Shown: one piece after another, positions 1 to 12,270 of the stretch
How positions within the stretch are numbered: the stretch's first letter is position 1
How the letters are laid out: each line of letters begins with the position of its first letter
Source of the DNA: Flaccisagitta enflata
Taxonomy: Eukaryota > Chaetognatha > Sagittoidea > Aphragmophora
Assembly: GCA_965153355.1 (NCBI GenBank)
Contig: OZ231128.1
Span: 11,098,001 to 11,162,000 of the forward strand
Direction: 5' to 3'
Length of the DNA: 64,000 bases
Program-made: the position numbers and the translations under genes
The notes under the pieces: generated by a model
Told to the model about the DNA's origin: nothing
The model's input: only the letters and a program-made list of their open reading frames with translations
Database searches by the model: none

Positions 1-253
1 TAAAACCCGTTTCTTTTTTTTTTGGCTCAAGTTAGGTCAAAATGAACATCAGAATCTTGTTCTACAGCCTTTTTAGGTCCCCTGTGCAAAAATCTGCGAT
101 GGGTCCTTTTTTTTTTTTTTTTTTAAGAATTTTGCAAGTGAGACTTCTGGCCGTACTGTTCTACGGAAGAATCGAGCGACAAATTTTTTCAACAAATACA
201 GGTTCACCGACCCCCCCCCCCCCTCCTTTGAAGTAATTATCACACGAAATCAC

Positions 254-3053
254 CTGCGGCGATCCAAGAACGAGGGGAACGACGCAATCTGAGAATTGCT
301 TTTCCAATAAATGAAATATGGCGTTAGCCTGTCCAACTACGTCGAAAAACGTCAGTTCAGGCTCCACCTTTGAATCGACGGGCGGGATGGTCAGCGACCC
401 TGAAATGAGACAATTTGTGACATGAATTCAGATGGGTTGAGGAAGTGTAGCATTTCAAATGCAGAGGTGCCGATTCTGTGTAGCATGGTAGCAATGCTAC
501 GCGGCAGGTAATCTTTAAAGTGCGGCAGTTGCAGCCAGCTGGGGGGGGGGGGGGGTAGAATGGAGGAAAAAGGGCCAGAAAAGAACAAAGGAACAAATAA
601 AGAATCCCGTGGCAAGACTTGCGCAGGTAATTTCACATTCCTCGAATCACTACTATTTCATTTCTAGTCTTAGTGGATAAAGATCTCATTTGCATATCGC
701 ATTCTATTTTAATTATGCACGCCAAAAACTTCTTTAAACAAGAAAAAAACCTTTCTCAGCATCAAGGTTTTCAATAGTCGATTGAATAAAGAAAAATTGT
801 ATCAATCTTGCAAATAAATAAGTATGAGTGAATATATTTAAAAATCAATCATTTACTTTGCACGGTTTCAATTTGTTAGAAGGGATAATCATAGAAAAAA
901 ATTTCATAAGAAAGATGGAATTGTTTCAATTCAACAATTTCTCGGACCTATTCGAGGCTAATAGGCAGCACTGAGGCCTGTTCCTCGGTCCTCATTCCTA
1001 ACAATGGGTATGACCCTGGCCCGGCTCCTTACTTGGGGAAACCGTGTGTGGCCCCTACTAAACTTGAGAGAGAATTGAGTGTGGCCCCTACTTGTGATAG
1101 AAGTAAAAACGTTTCTGATCATAACCACTCATACCTGGGTGCATGTGTGGTCTTTTACATCACAGCCCTATTTCTAGAATCAGGTCAGGTAAATGTGAAG
1201 GGGATTGCGAATGCAACCCCTTGAAAGTGGAGTTTGTTCATTGTAGACAGATGAGGGGAAGAGAGTTTTAGGAAGGAAAAAGCCTTCGTATGGTCCATAG
1301 CTTATGAATTTTACAGAAGCGCGGTAGCTTTTGCCGGATTTTTCTTGCTACGCGGCAGCAAGACGGAATTGGCACCTCTGTTCAAATGTTGCAAATATCG
1401 AAAGCCCATGTTGGGAAACAAAACAAAGCAGCCGGCAGCGAGTGGACCAAGCCATCAATCAGTGCAACATCGGCTGACCAGAGCTTCCGGAGATAAGACA
1501 TCAACTTTTTTTTTTGAGGGGGGGGGGAGTAAAAACGATGCATTTGAATGACGTTCTGTGAAGAAAAATCTTCAATTTCCTTCAACTATTGACTATAACT
1601 TCGCATGATCAAGGACAACTCTGGCTCCGTGGCGTGATATGCTTGACACACACAAAAGCTGATGTACAAACCTAATTCCAAGGCGTAATCAATATGTTCC
1701 ACGCACAGAAACTGCGTCATAACGTCGAAGATAAGAAGGGCGTTGAGAGGGAGTTGGGTGGAATTACTGGCCAAAGACTGGCACCGTTTGAAGGCCATTT
1801 TGAACTCTTGAAGCAAATTGATGGCCACTTCCTGAGACAGAAAAGTCTCTCCTCCGAATGACTCTACTTGAGGCTGATGGTGTAACGGGTATAAACCTGC
1901 AAGGATAGAAACGGTTACAGGAGCAAGGATAAGAGAGAGAGTAAAGGGGCAAGGATGGGAGAGAGGATAGGAGCGAGGATAGGATAGGAGAGAGGATAGG
2001 AGATGGTACAGGAGTAATGATAAGTGAGGGTACAGGAGTAAGGATAGGAGAGAGGATAGGAGAGAGTATAGGTCTATAGGAGCATGGATAGGAGAGAGTG
2101 AAAGAATAAGGATAGGAGAGAATGTAGGAGGCTAGGAGCAAGGGTAGGAGGGAGTATAGAAGCAAGAAGAGGAGAGAGTGCAGCAGGCGTTCATATTTTG
2201 TAGACCTTCCGAGAGGCAAAAACTTTTCTTCAGAAGATTCCGACACAGATTGTCGTTAGTCTCAGAGGAACCTCATGTGGTAAAAAAGTTAAAAAATGAC
2301 ATACTTTACCACATGTTTATACACAGTAGCCCTTAGTTGGCCATGATGAGGCCTCGTGATACTTCTTTTCAGCCGAGAAGAAAAACTTTCTTCTGAACAC
2401 TGCCAACTTGACAAGAAGGAAAAGCCCCCCAACCCTGGTATCTCACACAAATATAGTCACGTGAAGTCATTTGTGGTATCATAGAATAAAAGTTGTTCCG
2501 CTGAGGCCATTTTTTATGTTTGCCCCAACTTATGAGGACAATTTTATTTTCAAGTTAATTTTTCCATCAATGTGAAGCGAAATCTTGCTAATACCGCACG
2601 GAAGGCAATTCCGGAGGACGGGACTATCCACCTGCTAATCTAATGCAGCGTGTCCGCCGAGGAAATACACTCGTCACTAGAATGACTAGATGATACCGAG
2701 GCGCAGTCAAGAGGCTCTCTCGGTCCCGACCTACTGAGGCAGAAGTTTGCAGGATTTCAGATTCCGCGGTGTTTTTTAGATATTATACCACTGATATTAA
2801 TCTCTTGCGAACGGCTATCTGAAATGCAAAAAAAATCTTGTCGTCTTTAAGATATGCAAAACGTTTTTCTTTTTTAATTTCGCTGTAAAGAGTAATATTA
2901 TTCAAATCGTTCTTGCAACCTTAACCCACTGTATTTTGAATCAACGATATTACAGTTACGCTCTTCTTATAAAACTACAATATGCAAATGATCTCAATGC
3001 TGACTTCTATTAAAATTCACCCTCCATCTTTTTTCCCGTTCCTATCTTTTTCG

Positions 3054-3084
<31 letters not shown>

Positions 3085-4961
3085 CTTCTTCTTCTTCTTC
3101 TTCTTCTTCTTCTTCTTCTTCTTCTTCTTCTTCTTCTTCTTCTTCTTCTTCCTCTTTGTTTTTAGGCGGTCGGTCCCCTTTTTACGTATTCGATGTTTTT
3201 GTGTTAGTGTGTGTTTGGAGGTGGGGCGCGGGGCGTGGTGCACAGATGGGGGTTGAACACTTCTGTCCAACCCGCGTAACTTGTTTTCTCCTTTCCTTCT
3301 TCATCCGAATTTTCTTTCCATCTTCTGCTACTTCCGACAAAATTCTGCCCCTTCCGAGATGCGGCGCTTCCCGCTTCTTCAAAATATGAACGTCTGGAGT
3401 GCAGAAGCGATCAGAAGAGAGAGTAAAGGAGCAAGGATAGGATAGAGAATAAAAGAGAGTAAAGGAGCAAGGACAGGATAGAGAATAAAAGAGAGTAAAG
3501 GAGCAAGGACAGGATAGAGAATAAAGAGAGTATGGGAGCAACGATATGAGAGTAGGAGCAAGGTTAGGAGAGAGTACAGAAGCAAGAAGAAGTAATCAGG
3601 TACAGTTGAACCCCGCTCAAACGGACCCGCTTCTAACAAAATTCCGCCTGTATTTCTTAGTCCCCTCAATCAGTTTTCTTATACCTGTATCGGCTGTAAC
3701 AGAATTCTTACTTAATTTGCTGGTCCCCTAAGATCCGTTAGAGCGGGATTTAAATGTATGAAAATGGCGCGATAAGGAGTCGGGGGAAAAAAGTAGTTTT
3801 CCGTTTGTTTTTCAGGCAATGAAAACATACCTTTGTTCTGAATTTTGGCTTGTATGTCTTGAAGTGCAGTGCCGACAGCCGTTGAGGGCTGCACAACGCG
3901 TTTCACGTGACCTAAAGATAAATGCAAAGGGTTGAAAGTCATCAATATACGCCTCCTCAGGCCATTCCCCACTCTCTCTGGTAGATATTGGATCACTGCG
4001 CAACACGCGAGTGACGCGTAACGCACCTTTGCCGTCGTAATACCGCATGAGTATCAACCCGCATTTGTTGCGCAGAAAAGTGATTTCTATGTCCTTGTAT
4101 TGATCTAAATATCGTGAAAATATATGCTTGGTAAGCTTGGTTAAAAACGTTTGGTCCGTTCCCATGTTGAAGCGTTGAAGTTGCGTCGAGAGTTGATTCG
4201 TTTTCATGTACCTGAAGAACAGTGGACGAAGTAAAACTAACAAAATGCGCAGATTCTAATAAAGAATCTCGGCTTCATTTTCACCATTAACCCATTAATG
4301 AGAAACACTAACTAAAGACGATAAAACTGAGGGTCATCAAGCAAAAGTTACAATTCCTAATTCCCAAGCATGCCACAGGCCCAGGGTGGCAGAAAATTCT
4401 ATAGGTCCAAGGCACAAGTTTCCGCAGCGCTATAAGTCCGACTTTTAAAGATCAATTATTATTATGAAAATATTGCATAAAACTACTAGTTTTCTGCATT
4501 TTTCTTTTCAATTCATGAAAACTAAGCGTTCCCACAACAAAAGTAAAAGTGATCAAAACTAATACCCTATTTATCCCTCTGATTTTACCATTTTCCGCCT
4601 TCTTTTTTCTTCTTTTCCCCAATTTTTTCCCATTATCACATCTAGAAGTCCGACTTTTGTGCTATAGGTCCGAGGCACAATGTGCCAAGTGTGCCCCTGT
4701 TTCTGCCACCCTGGCCACAGCTTACCAGTCATGCAGGTTTTTAAGGTAAGCTTCGGTGTATTTGACTTCTCCAAGATTGGCATCCACTTCTTTCTTCAAA
4801 ATTCCATTGTAAATGTTGAGAATCAGTTTAGCCATGACAGCTTCAGGATTGGTAAAAACCTGAATAGGTTTCAAAAGGTAATAGTATTTAATCGTTACGA
4901 CACACCAAACACACAAACTTACACAACACCAACACACGCACACATACAGCCATACACATAC

Positions 4962-4999
<38 letters not shown>

Positions 5000-5035
5000 A
5001 CCAAACAACCACCACCAAACACAGACACACACCAC

Positions 5036-5115
<80 letters not shown>

Positions 5116-8100
5116 CCACCACACCACACAGACACACACCACCAAACACACACACACACACACACACCACAAAACACACAGGGAGACACACACACACATA
5201 CACCACCACCACCACCAAACACACTGACACACAGCACTAAACACAGATACACAGAGTTACTTGGCACTGCAACTCTGCAAGTCTTACCTCAGTGATCAGA
5301 GGTTCTGTTTTGTGACAAAGCTGGCGAATGTCAGGATGAATGTCTTCGTGAAAGAAAGTGTCCTCTTGACAGCGCTCAATGAATGCATCGATGCACTGAT
5401 TGTATCCTGAAACAAGCATGAAGACCCGCTTTTAGTGCACAAGAAAGATAGTGTCCTATTGACATCGCTCTATGAATGCATCAATGAACTGATTTTATCC
5501 TGAAGTTGGTGGACAGAAAATGACGCTTGAGTGTCCAGCATGAGCTTGCGTCATCAGAATCATCACATACCTTTGAAATGCAAGATTTCATCTTAGCCTT
5601 ATCAGAAGGATCTTTATGATGCACAGCGTTTTACATACCTTTGAAATGCGATATGCTGACGGCGCAAGACTTTATCTTAGCCTTATCAGCTGGATCTGTG
5701 TGATGGGCGGTGTTAAACATACCTTTGAACTGCGATAAGCTGGCGGCACAAGATTTCATCTTGGCCTTTACGATGCGCGGCATTACACATAAACAGGGGC
5801 GTATGGGAGCCAAAGTTTTAAGGGTAGCCACCCCTACCCTGTGTCTTAAAAAATTTTGTGACCAGATAAAAATTATTTGCTTTATTTTCATTTACATGTA
5901 TTTGTCTTAAACAAACATTGATTTATATGTTTGAGTGAATTAAAAAACATTATTCTTTGAGCTAATAGCAAATTAAAACATTTGAAAAGTACTTTTTTTT
6001 TCACTCACTCACTCACTCACTCACTCTCTCTTTTTTTTGTATCATAACAGGAGTCGCCATCGCTACCCCGGCAACCTGTACTAATACTCCCCTGCACATA
6101 CCTTTGGAATGCGATATGCTGGCGGCGCAAGATTTCATCTTGGCCTTGTCAGCTGGATCTCTGCGATGCGCGGCGTTAGACATACCTTTGAAATGCGACA
6201 AGCTGGCGGCGCAAGATTTCGTATTAGCCTTGTCAGCAGGATCTTTGCGATGCGCGGCGTTAGACATACCTTTGAAATGCGATAAGCTGGCGGCGCAAGA
6301 TTTCATCTTAGCCTTGTCAGCAGGATCTTTGCGATGCGCGGCGTTAAACTCCTCAATGAGATTTCGTTCGATTGCGTCGTATTTCTCTGCGATTCGTCGT
6401 TTGGCCACTTCAAACTTGGGATCAGCCGGAAGTTCCTTCGAGTATCAAACGAACAGACGAGGAACTATTTAATTCTTTATAATTTAGGACACATAACTCT
6501 ACAAGAGGCTTTATCCGTCCATTGGTCCGTCCGCCCATCCATCAGTGATAATCAGGTCAAAAAGTCTAGACGCGCATATGTGATTGGCTGCGTGTGTGAG
6601 TGACAGAGTGCGCATGGGTTGGGAGAAGGTAAGGGGGGATTGTATGCCCCTGCCCACCCGTCCGCTAACAATGTAGTGACCCCGCGTCTCTTTTTTTATT
6701 CTAAGATTGGTTTCATGAAGCCATGCTCTGAAGCCATTCATGATGGTTTCATGACTTGAGTCATACTTGACAATCATGTTGCAAGCTAACAGCGATTTTT
6801 TTCGTCCCTAAGCTTAGCGTTGGGTCTGTCGGTTAGATACATCTGTCGATTAGTGAATTTCTCTAAAGTTCTACCAAGTTTTCATCTGGCCTCTTTCATC
6901 ACCGCTTATCCAGTCTTGTTTGGCTCTCGATCCAAAGTTTCTATCTGGCCTCCAACATGCAACATCACCGCGTCAGCCCACACACACGCACGCAACCAGG
7001 GGTTGCCGCGTTCATCCAGTCTCGTATACCAAATCAAATCCGCAAACCTGCGCAATCATATGAAGTTTCTGAATGACGTCGGCGGCCGGTTGCAGTTGAT
7101 TGGGATCGAGGAAGATGGCGGAAGTGGGGCCGGAATTGGTCGTCGACGTGAATTCCGCGAAGTAACGAATCAACTGTTGAGCCTCGACGGCCCGCGACCG
7201 AGGCATGTTCACGCCTTCCAATTGCTCGCCTGTTTTTACAAGATAGTCAAAAAGGATCATTCATAAATCAATCTTTTTTTCTTCCCTCATCTTTCTATAG
7301 ATCCTTTCTTCTTTCCCTTCTGTTCATCGTTCGCCAACTCGCGCACATCATGTTAACTCCCCTGTTGTTTTTTACAACTGGTGTTTCTTCATTCCCCTGC
7401 CCCCGCTTCTTTCTCAACCTTCACAACAATTAATATAAAGTTAAGGGTAATCGCCTAAGTGAACAACTTTGATAACGGCAGTTTGTAGTTACTGGTACTC
7501 GCCTAAATGAACGACTTTGGTAGCGACGTAATTAATTTTCTCGTCGAGTTCTTGGAATTGAGCGAAGGCTTGTTGGTTGCCACGTAATAAGTCGCCGACG
7601 TGATTTTTGAACTTCTTCTCTTCGTCCGTCACCTAAAAAACCAAATCATACGAGAGGGAGGCTATCTAGATGGGACAAAATCAAATGACCAAAGATCAAA
7701 CTTGTACAGCGTGAAAATACGAGAAGATTGACCAAAATCTACAGCGGTACTCCCTTAAGCCCGTACAAAAAAGTGATTTTCAAGATTCAGCCCAGCTCTC
7801 CAAAAAGGATCAAAATTTGCTATTCTGAGAAATGTTGAATAAAGTCGATTTCGAGCGCTTTTGAGGCCTGAGTCTCAGTGAATAGGAAGAAAGAACAACG
7901 GCAGTAATTGCATACTGCTGCATCCACACCTGAGCTTCCAGTTTTTCCGATTTGCGCTTCATTTTTTCGTTGAGGACTTTAAGGTCGCGAATCGTTTGTT
8001 CAAAGGATTGGTGCAGTACCATCGGATCAAAGGACTCCACGGATCGACCGCTAGTTGTGCGCCACGCCAGTCTGAATTGAAGCATTGTTATGATTAAAAT

Positions 8101-9493
8101 CTAAGCATTTTAGGAGATGATCATTAATTAATGCAGATGATTGTAAACTCATTTGCTTATTATTCCTGCAAAGCGAGGTGGCTCGAAAGAATATCTCACA
8201 GACTATTCTCAGACTGGCACAAATACTTATCATATATCTCCCTCTTTTGATCCACCCGTCCGTTACGCTTGTTTAAAAAACACAGTTGATGGCCCTTAAC
8301 GGCCGTCGCGATGTTGTACAGATGTAAAGATCGTAATGGTAATCGTAATCGTAAATCTTAATGACTCATTTTGAAATACATTCGTCCCATCTTTTTGTCT
8401 ATCCCTCTATTTATCTATACTGCATGTATATCAAATCCAGTAGACGCGGCAGAGGTGCCGATTCTGTGTTGCATGGTAGCAATGCTACGCGGCAGACAAG
8501 CGCCAAAGTGCGGTAGATGTGTTTAAGGGGCGGGGGGGGGGGGGAGGGAAGAGGAGAGAGACGGTTAAGGGGAAATTAAGGATTGAAGAAATGTAGGGAG
8601 GAAAGAACCGAATGCTTGATTTTTTTTCGATTTCGCGCAACTGCTTGCTGCTCTGCTTTTCTCGGTGGATGAAATGCTCATTTGCATATTGCAGTTAAAA
8701 GTTTTATACACGCCTCTCAACGTTATTAAAATCAAAGTTGAAGTGATTCTAAGTGTCGAACATTTCCTTATCTTTATGGCCGAGTGAAGGCCAGACCATT
8801 TCATAATAACTATGCAAAATGGCAATTCTATCTAAGAAAAGTCGACTGTCGCACTCGATTGCGTTTTGTTCAAAGGGATGTTTAGGCAGAAAAAAATCTT
8901 TCTTCTGGGTGAAATTGGGTTGACGAATGCTTTGCCGTCATGCAACAGGGATTGCATAAGCGCTTGCGCCTAAGTGCGCGTGCGGCTCAATCACTTATTT
9001 CGCCGTGTTTAATCGGATTTGACGCTGGCTAGACCCATTGATCACATCAGATAAATAGAGGGCGGGAATAACTAACGCGCGGTCCAGAGCCAACTTACGA
9101 CCTTATGATGCGGCAGCTTGAGCTGAATTTCCCTTGCTACGCAGCAGCGGGCTACCGTTGCCCGATAAATTATTAATAGCCTGTGACGTCACATTTTAAC
9201 AGAAGTACGGAGTGTGTCAAATAATATCCGAATTGGGCAAGTGACATTAGTGGTACGTTTGTAATCGTGAACTCAAGTACTCGCGACTCTATAAGCCACT
9301 TTTCGGTCTGTCGGTCACAAAGTCACTTTTCAAGATTTCCCGCTCCCGCCCACCCGTCCGCGACTAATGCTGCCGTGTATACGGCCTTCGTTTCATGATT
9401 CCTCGGCAGACAAAGTTACCTTTCCACGAATTCATCGGCGTCAAAGGGGTTCTGTTCCAACTCCTGTTGGAGTTGATGAGAGAGTAATGCCAT
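254..9493 (-). CDS. EXOC5: Exocyst complex component 5 (Sec10), copy A, 3' end outside window
   Basis: Sec10 is a subunit of the exocyst, which tethers secretory vesicles to the plasma membrane. Eleven coding exons were placed by homology recalled from the EXOC5 family plus GT/AG boundaries and phase: 9420-9493 (ATG at 9493), 7930-8071, 7503-7632, 7048-7229, 6270-6435, 5288-5406, 4726-4859, 4027-4211, 3831-3911, 1672-1896, 254-399. They join in frame to 528 codons; human EXOC5 has about 708, so roughly the last 180 residues lie to the left. Family blocks seen in order include GEQLEGVNMPRSRAVEAQ, NPEAVMAKLI, FNMGTDQTFLTKL, GGETFLSQE and FLCVEHIDYALE. The intron after exon 3 uses a GC donor (7502-7501). 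Exon 5 is followed by in-frame 84-bp repeats that each carry its donor. Transposons sit in the introns. Confidence 0.93.
462..1380. mobile_element. hAT-like non-autonomous element, 919 bp, in EXOC5-A intron 10
   Basis: Ends CAGAGGTGCC / GGCACCTCTG form inverted repeats. The element is flanked by the 8-bp duplication TTCAAATG (454-461 and 1381-1388). EXOC5 copy B has the uninterrupted site once (53361-53368). No transposase ORF. Confidence 0.92.
1915..2175. repeat. GAGCAAGGATAGGAGAGAG minisatellite, EXOC5-A intron 9
   Basis: Irregular units of about 20-27 bp. They resume at 3410-3600 after the hAT insertion. The copy B version is at 54055-54420. On the gene strand it is a pyrimidine-rich tract ending at the exon 10 acceptor. 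Confidence 0.85.
2184..3396. mobile_element. hAT-like non-autonomous element, 1.2 kb, in EXOC5-A intron 9
   Basis: Inverted ends CAGGCGTTCATATTTTG / CAAAATATGAACGTCTG, flanked by GAGTGCAG at 2176-2183 and 3397-3404. Copy B has a single GAGTACAG at 54304-54311 and no insertion. A (TTC)n tract of about 95 bp lies inside at 3055-3151. No transposase is visible. Confidence 0.9.
4945..5215. repeat. (AC)n microsatellite, EXOC5-A intron 6
   Basis: AC tracts with ACC interruptions. The copy B equivalent (56180-56590) has expanded into CACCACCAAACACACA units. Confidence 0.95.
5446..5510 (-). pseudogene. Decayed duplicate of the EXOC5-A exon 6 5' end
   Basis: CTCTATGAATGCATCAATGA and TTTTATCCTGAAG repeat the start of exon 6 (5288-5406) with its acceptor, about 95 bp upstream in the gene sense. 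The copy B equivalent is at about 56806-56870. Confidence 0.7.
5571..6310 (-). repeat. 84-bp tandem repeat carrying the EXOC5-A exon 5 donor
   Basis: Donor positions (last exon-type base) at 6270, 6186, 6102, 5723, 5639 and 5571; the central part is split by the MITE 5794-6094. Spacing is 84 bp except 68-70 bp in two decayed units. The two units next to exon 5 are open in its frame. Confidence 0.92.
5794..6094. mobile_element. hAT-type MITE inside the EXOC5-A exon-5 repeat array
   Basis: Starts CAGGGGCGTA and ends with the near-complement, TACTCCCCTG. Right target duplication CACATACC (6095-6102), left decayed to CACATAAA (5786-5793). Contains a (TCAC)n run. It is the same insertion as 57435-57778 in copy B. 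Confidence 0.85.
6476..6690. mobile_element. Dispersed small element (CGCGAC/CCGTCC family), EXOC5-A intron 4
   Basis: Contains the family hallmarks: CTACAAGAGGCTTT, runs of CCGTCC, then TGCCCCTGCCCACCCGTCCG. The copy B counterpart is at about 58255-58460. Other members are at 11505-11640, 15705-15890, 27030-27240, 27670-27830, 33177-33493, 36062-36268 and 53523-53702. Confidence 0.6.
8452..9170. mobile_element. Remnant related to the 462-1380 element, EXOC5-A intron 1
   Basis: Begins with the same GAGGTGCCGATTCTGTGT motif and TGCTACGCGGCAG block as 462-1380 and shares the CTCATTTGCATAT region, but no matching right terminus was found. It is present in both EXOC5 copies (60208-60910 in copy B), so it predates their separation. 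Confidence 0.55.
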
Positions 9494-10091
9494 TGTCGAC
9501 AACGTGGAATTGGAAAATGGTCAAGAAGAGAGATACAAGAAGAGGGACACAAGAAGAGGGATACGAGAGGAGGACGAGGCGACGCCCACAGAGCGTCTGC
9601 CGGATATATGACGAGGACGCCGATAAGTCCACTATGCCGAAAAGTCAACAGAAACGTATAGTAATTCTACAGCTGAGTGGTTTATTGGAAGATTGGATGT
9701 TCGCGTTCGTGATTAGATTAAGTGAGTGTCAATGTTAAGCGACAAAATCATCTATATGTATACGTTATGCGTGGGTAGACGGTTGTACATCTCAGTATAT
9801 ATGTAAGATCCAGGCTATCAATTAAGGTTGTGTTCTGCTCTTTTCAAGTCTCGATAGCTTCATGAGAGCTTCGGATAATAAGAGAGGAGCCAGCAGTTGT
9901 CGTCGACGAACAAAAGGCTCGGCTGTCCATAGATCAAGAGAGTCGACCTTACTTATAAATTCTCATTCTCATTCTCTCCACATTTTGTTGAAGCGAGCTA
10001 ACTCGTAGACACGACGATGAAGTAGTGCGAGCCTCGGCTAGGGCAAGAGGATGTAGTTGTAGTAGAAGTATAGTGGTGTCAAAAAGAAAAC

Positions 10092-10097
10092 TTTATT
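10092..10097 (-). promoter_or_regulatory. Candidate poly(A) signal AATAAA of the thymosin gene
   Basis: AATAAA on the minus strand about 390 nt downstream of the thymosin stop. The same hexamer is kept in the duplicated flank at 61832-61837. The cleavage site is not known. Confidence 0.5.
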
Positions 10098-10488
10098 TCC
10101 GAGATTAACAACAGCTTTAAAGTCATTAATACATTTCAACTTGGTAAAATACCATAACAAAAGAGAAAAGATTTGGTAACGATTAAATTGTAAAATTGAA
10201 AACAATTTCATAGAAAAAGACAGAAAAAACAAAATTACAGAGATCATTGCCTTCCAAGTGCAAAAATATGTAAATCGATGGAAACCAGTGTTGGCGAAAA
10301 GTGATAAATTTGTAAAAGATAGAAAACGCAGGATTGTGATTTTTGCGACATAGTGATTGTAGGTATGTAAGCAAGCCGTTGGATTTCATCTTAACATCAT
10401 TACAATTAATTGCAATGGTTCTTTAAAGTGCGTCAGCGACAAACGTACGACACCTCGAGTCGTACATAAGAGTAAGAATAATGCTTGG

Positions 10489-11995
10489 TTATTCTGCGCT
10501 GGCGGCGTTCCTCTCGCCTTCGATGGCGTCCTTGTCAGGCAGCACGTTCTTTTCAACGGTTTCAGCCTTCTTCAACGCAGTCTTGTCAAACTCCGCAACT
10601 CCTTCAAGATGACAAGTCAATTTGCATTATATAAGCGGATTTTAATATACTAGCCAGAAACTACGAAGCTATGATCAATACAATATCAGACAACTCACTC
10701 GCGTATGGAAACAGACAGACCAAGCGGCACTTACAGAAGTTCCAGCCGGACTGGCAAACAGAACAAGACAGACCAACCAACCTTCTACACACAAAAAATG
10801 TCACCTTTGATGACGCCGAGTTCTTGTCGTTCTTTGGCGATGACTTGGGCGTCAGGTCTCAGATCTTTTTCCACGGTGGAGGCTGGTTTGAGAGAAGCGC
10901 GATCAAAGGCGGCCACTCCTTGAACCACTTCATACTCGCCCTTCTCCTTCGCCAACGCCTCGGCAGAAGGCTTCACGTTCTTTTCAACCTGTTGCAATAA
11001 ACAACGGCATGTTGCAATTTTCCATAATCTACCTTTTCATTTGCCGGACAAATTTATCTTCAATTCTAACCTCACTTTCAACATCATCGGTTCGATCATG
11101 ATCATCTCTTCCACAAAATTACCATAGTTATAAATAACAAACCACAATTGTTATCGTTATCGTCAACAAATGCTGTATGGTAATCGTTTTCTTCAACGTC
11201 ATGGTTGTAATCGTTCAGTACACTGTCATCGCTATGATCATCATCGGTAAAATCACTGTTCCTAAAAGTCGTCCGCAGCGTCGTCATTGTTATCATCTTC
11301 GCTCAGGTCATCATCGTAATTGTCATCTTCGACATCGTAATAGTCAATTCATCATCATCATCGTTCACATCATCATCACCATGGTTCACACCACCATCAT
11401 ACCGTCTCCGTCGGTTTCAGATTTTCCCTATTGAACTCTGTCACGGAAGAGATCACCCCGTATTCCAATTTTTCCTGTGTTGGAAGCCAATGTAACAACA
11501 ATTACACTTTGTTGTGTCGATCTGTCGGTTTGTCCGTCCGTCCATCACATATTGAATTGCGAAATAGTTTTTTGGCACCACTGCTCCTGCCCATCCGTCC
11601 GCGACTGGACTGCCGTGTATCTGGCCTTATTTTATAAGAACGTCATTTTTCGATGAAACTGCGTATGAGATACACAGTTAATTAGATAGATAATTAACCA
11701 GGTCAATCCTACTTTTTTGAGTACGTCTGCGTCTGGAATGAGTCCTTTTTCGTTGGTGACAGTTTGTTTGAGATTGTCCTTATTAAAAGCGTTAAGCGAG
11801 CTGATCACTCCCAGCTCTTGACGTTCCCGCGCCACCATCTCCGCCGACGGTAAAACGTTCTTCTCCACCGTCGGCGCCCGTTTGACGAGACGCTCCGAGG
11901 GTGAGGAAGAGATCTGCTCCAAAACGGGCGCGAACGTCTTCCGCTGGAAACGGGGGGGGGGGAGGAGAATAGAGGAAACGGGGGTCGAAGAGGAG

Positions 11996-12068
<73 letters not shown>

Positions 12069-12270
12069 GTGGGGGGGGAGAGAGAAGAGAGGTGAGAGGA
12101 GGCCGGGGGTGGGGGGGAAGGAGAGAGAGAAGTGAGAAGGAGCGTTTGACAAGAGAATACGCAATGCGTGCAAACGGTGCAAGAAAAAAAAACAACCAAA
12201 TGTAAATTTCTCAAGGATTTCTGACGAGCCGACTGATTACCTCGGTTTCTGAGGCTTTGGGTGAAGGCAT
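10489..12270 (-). CDS. Multi-repeat beta-thymosin / WH2 actin-binding protein
   Basis: Five coding exons in phase: 12241-12270 (start [10 protein letters not shown]), 11713-11943, 11403-11474, 10805-10988, 10489-10601 (stop TAA). Total is about 209 residues. The protein is a string of beta-thymosin units of the form F(D/N)K..LK.(A/T)T.EKN.LP, for example [18 protein letters not shown] in the last exon. Multi-repeat thymosins of invertebrates (Ciboulot-type) bind actin monomers and act in the cytoplasm; that role is inferred from the family. The small exon 11403-11474 ([18 protein letters not shown]) is needed to complete a repeat. A G-run and GT/GA microsatellites lie next to the acceptor of exon 2. 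The gene sits about 1 kb upstream of EXOC5 copy A and 640 bp downstream of the CDC20 stop. Confidence 0.9.
11505..11640. mobile_element. Dispersed small element fragment in thymosin intron 2
   Basis: Shows the CCGTCCGTCC run, the CTGCTCCTGCCCATCCGTCC block and GCCGTGTATCTGGCC, as in the other family members. Confidence 0.6.
11999..12064. repeat. (GT)n then (GA)n microsatellite, thymosin intron 1
   Basis: A GT run at 11999-12026 and a GA run at 12029-12064, flanked by G runs. Confidence 0.95.

Noticed and set aside
5631-5891. The 84-bp repeats as an independent protein
   Set aside because: They are copies of the EXOC5 exon 5 end with its donor; no separate start, and conservation ends at the exon edge.
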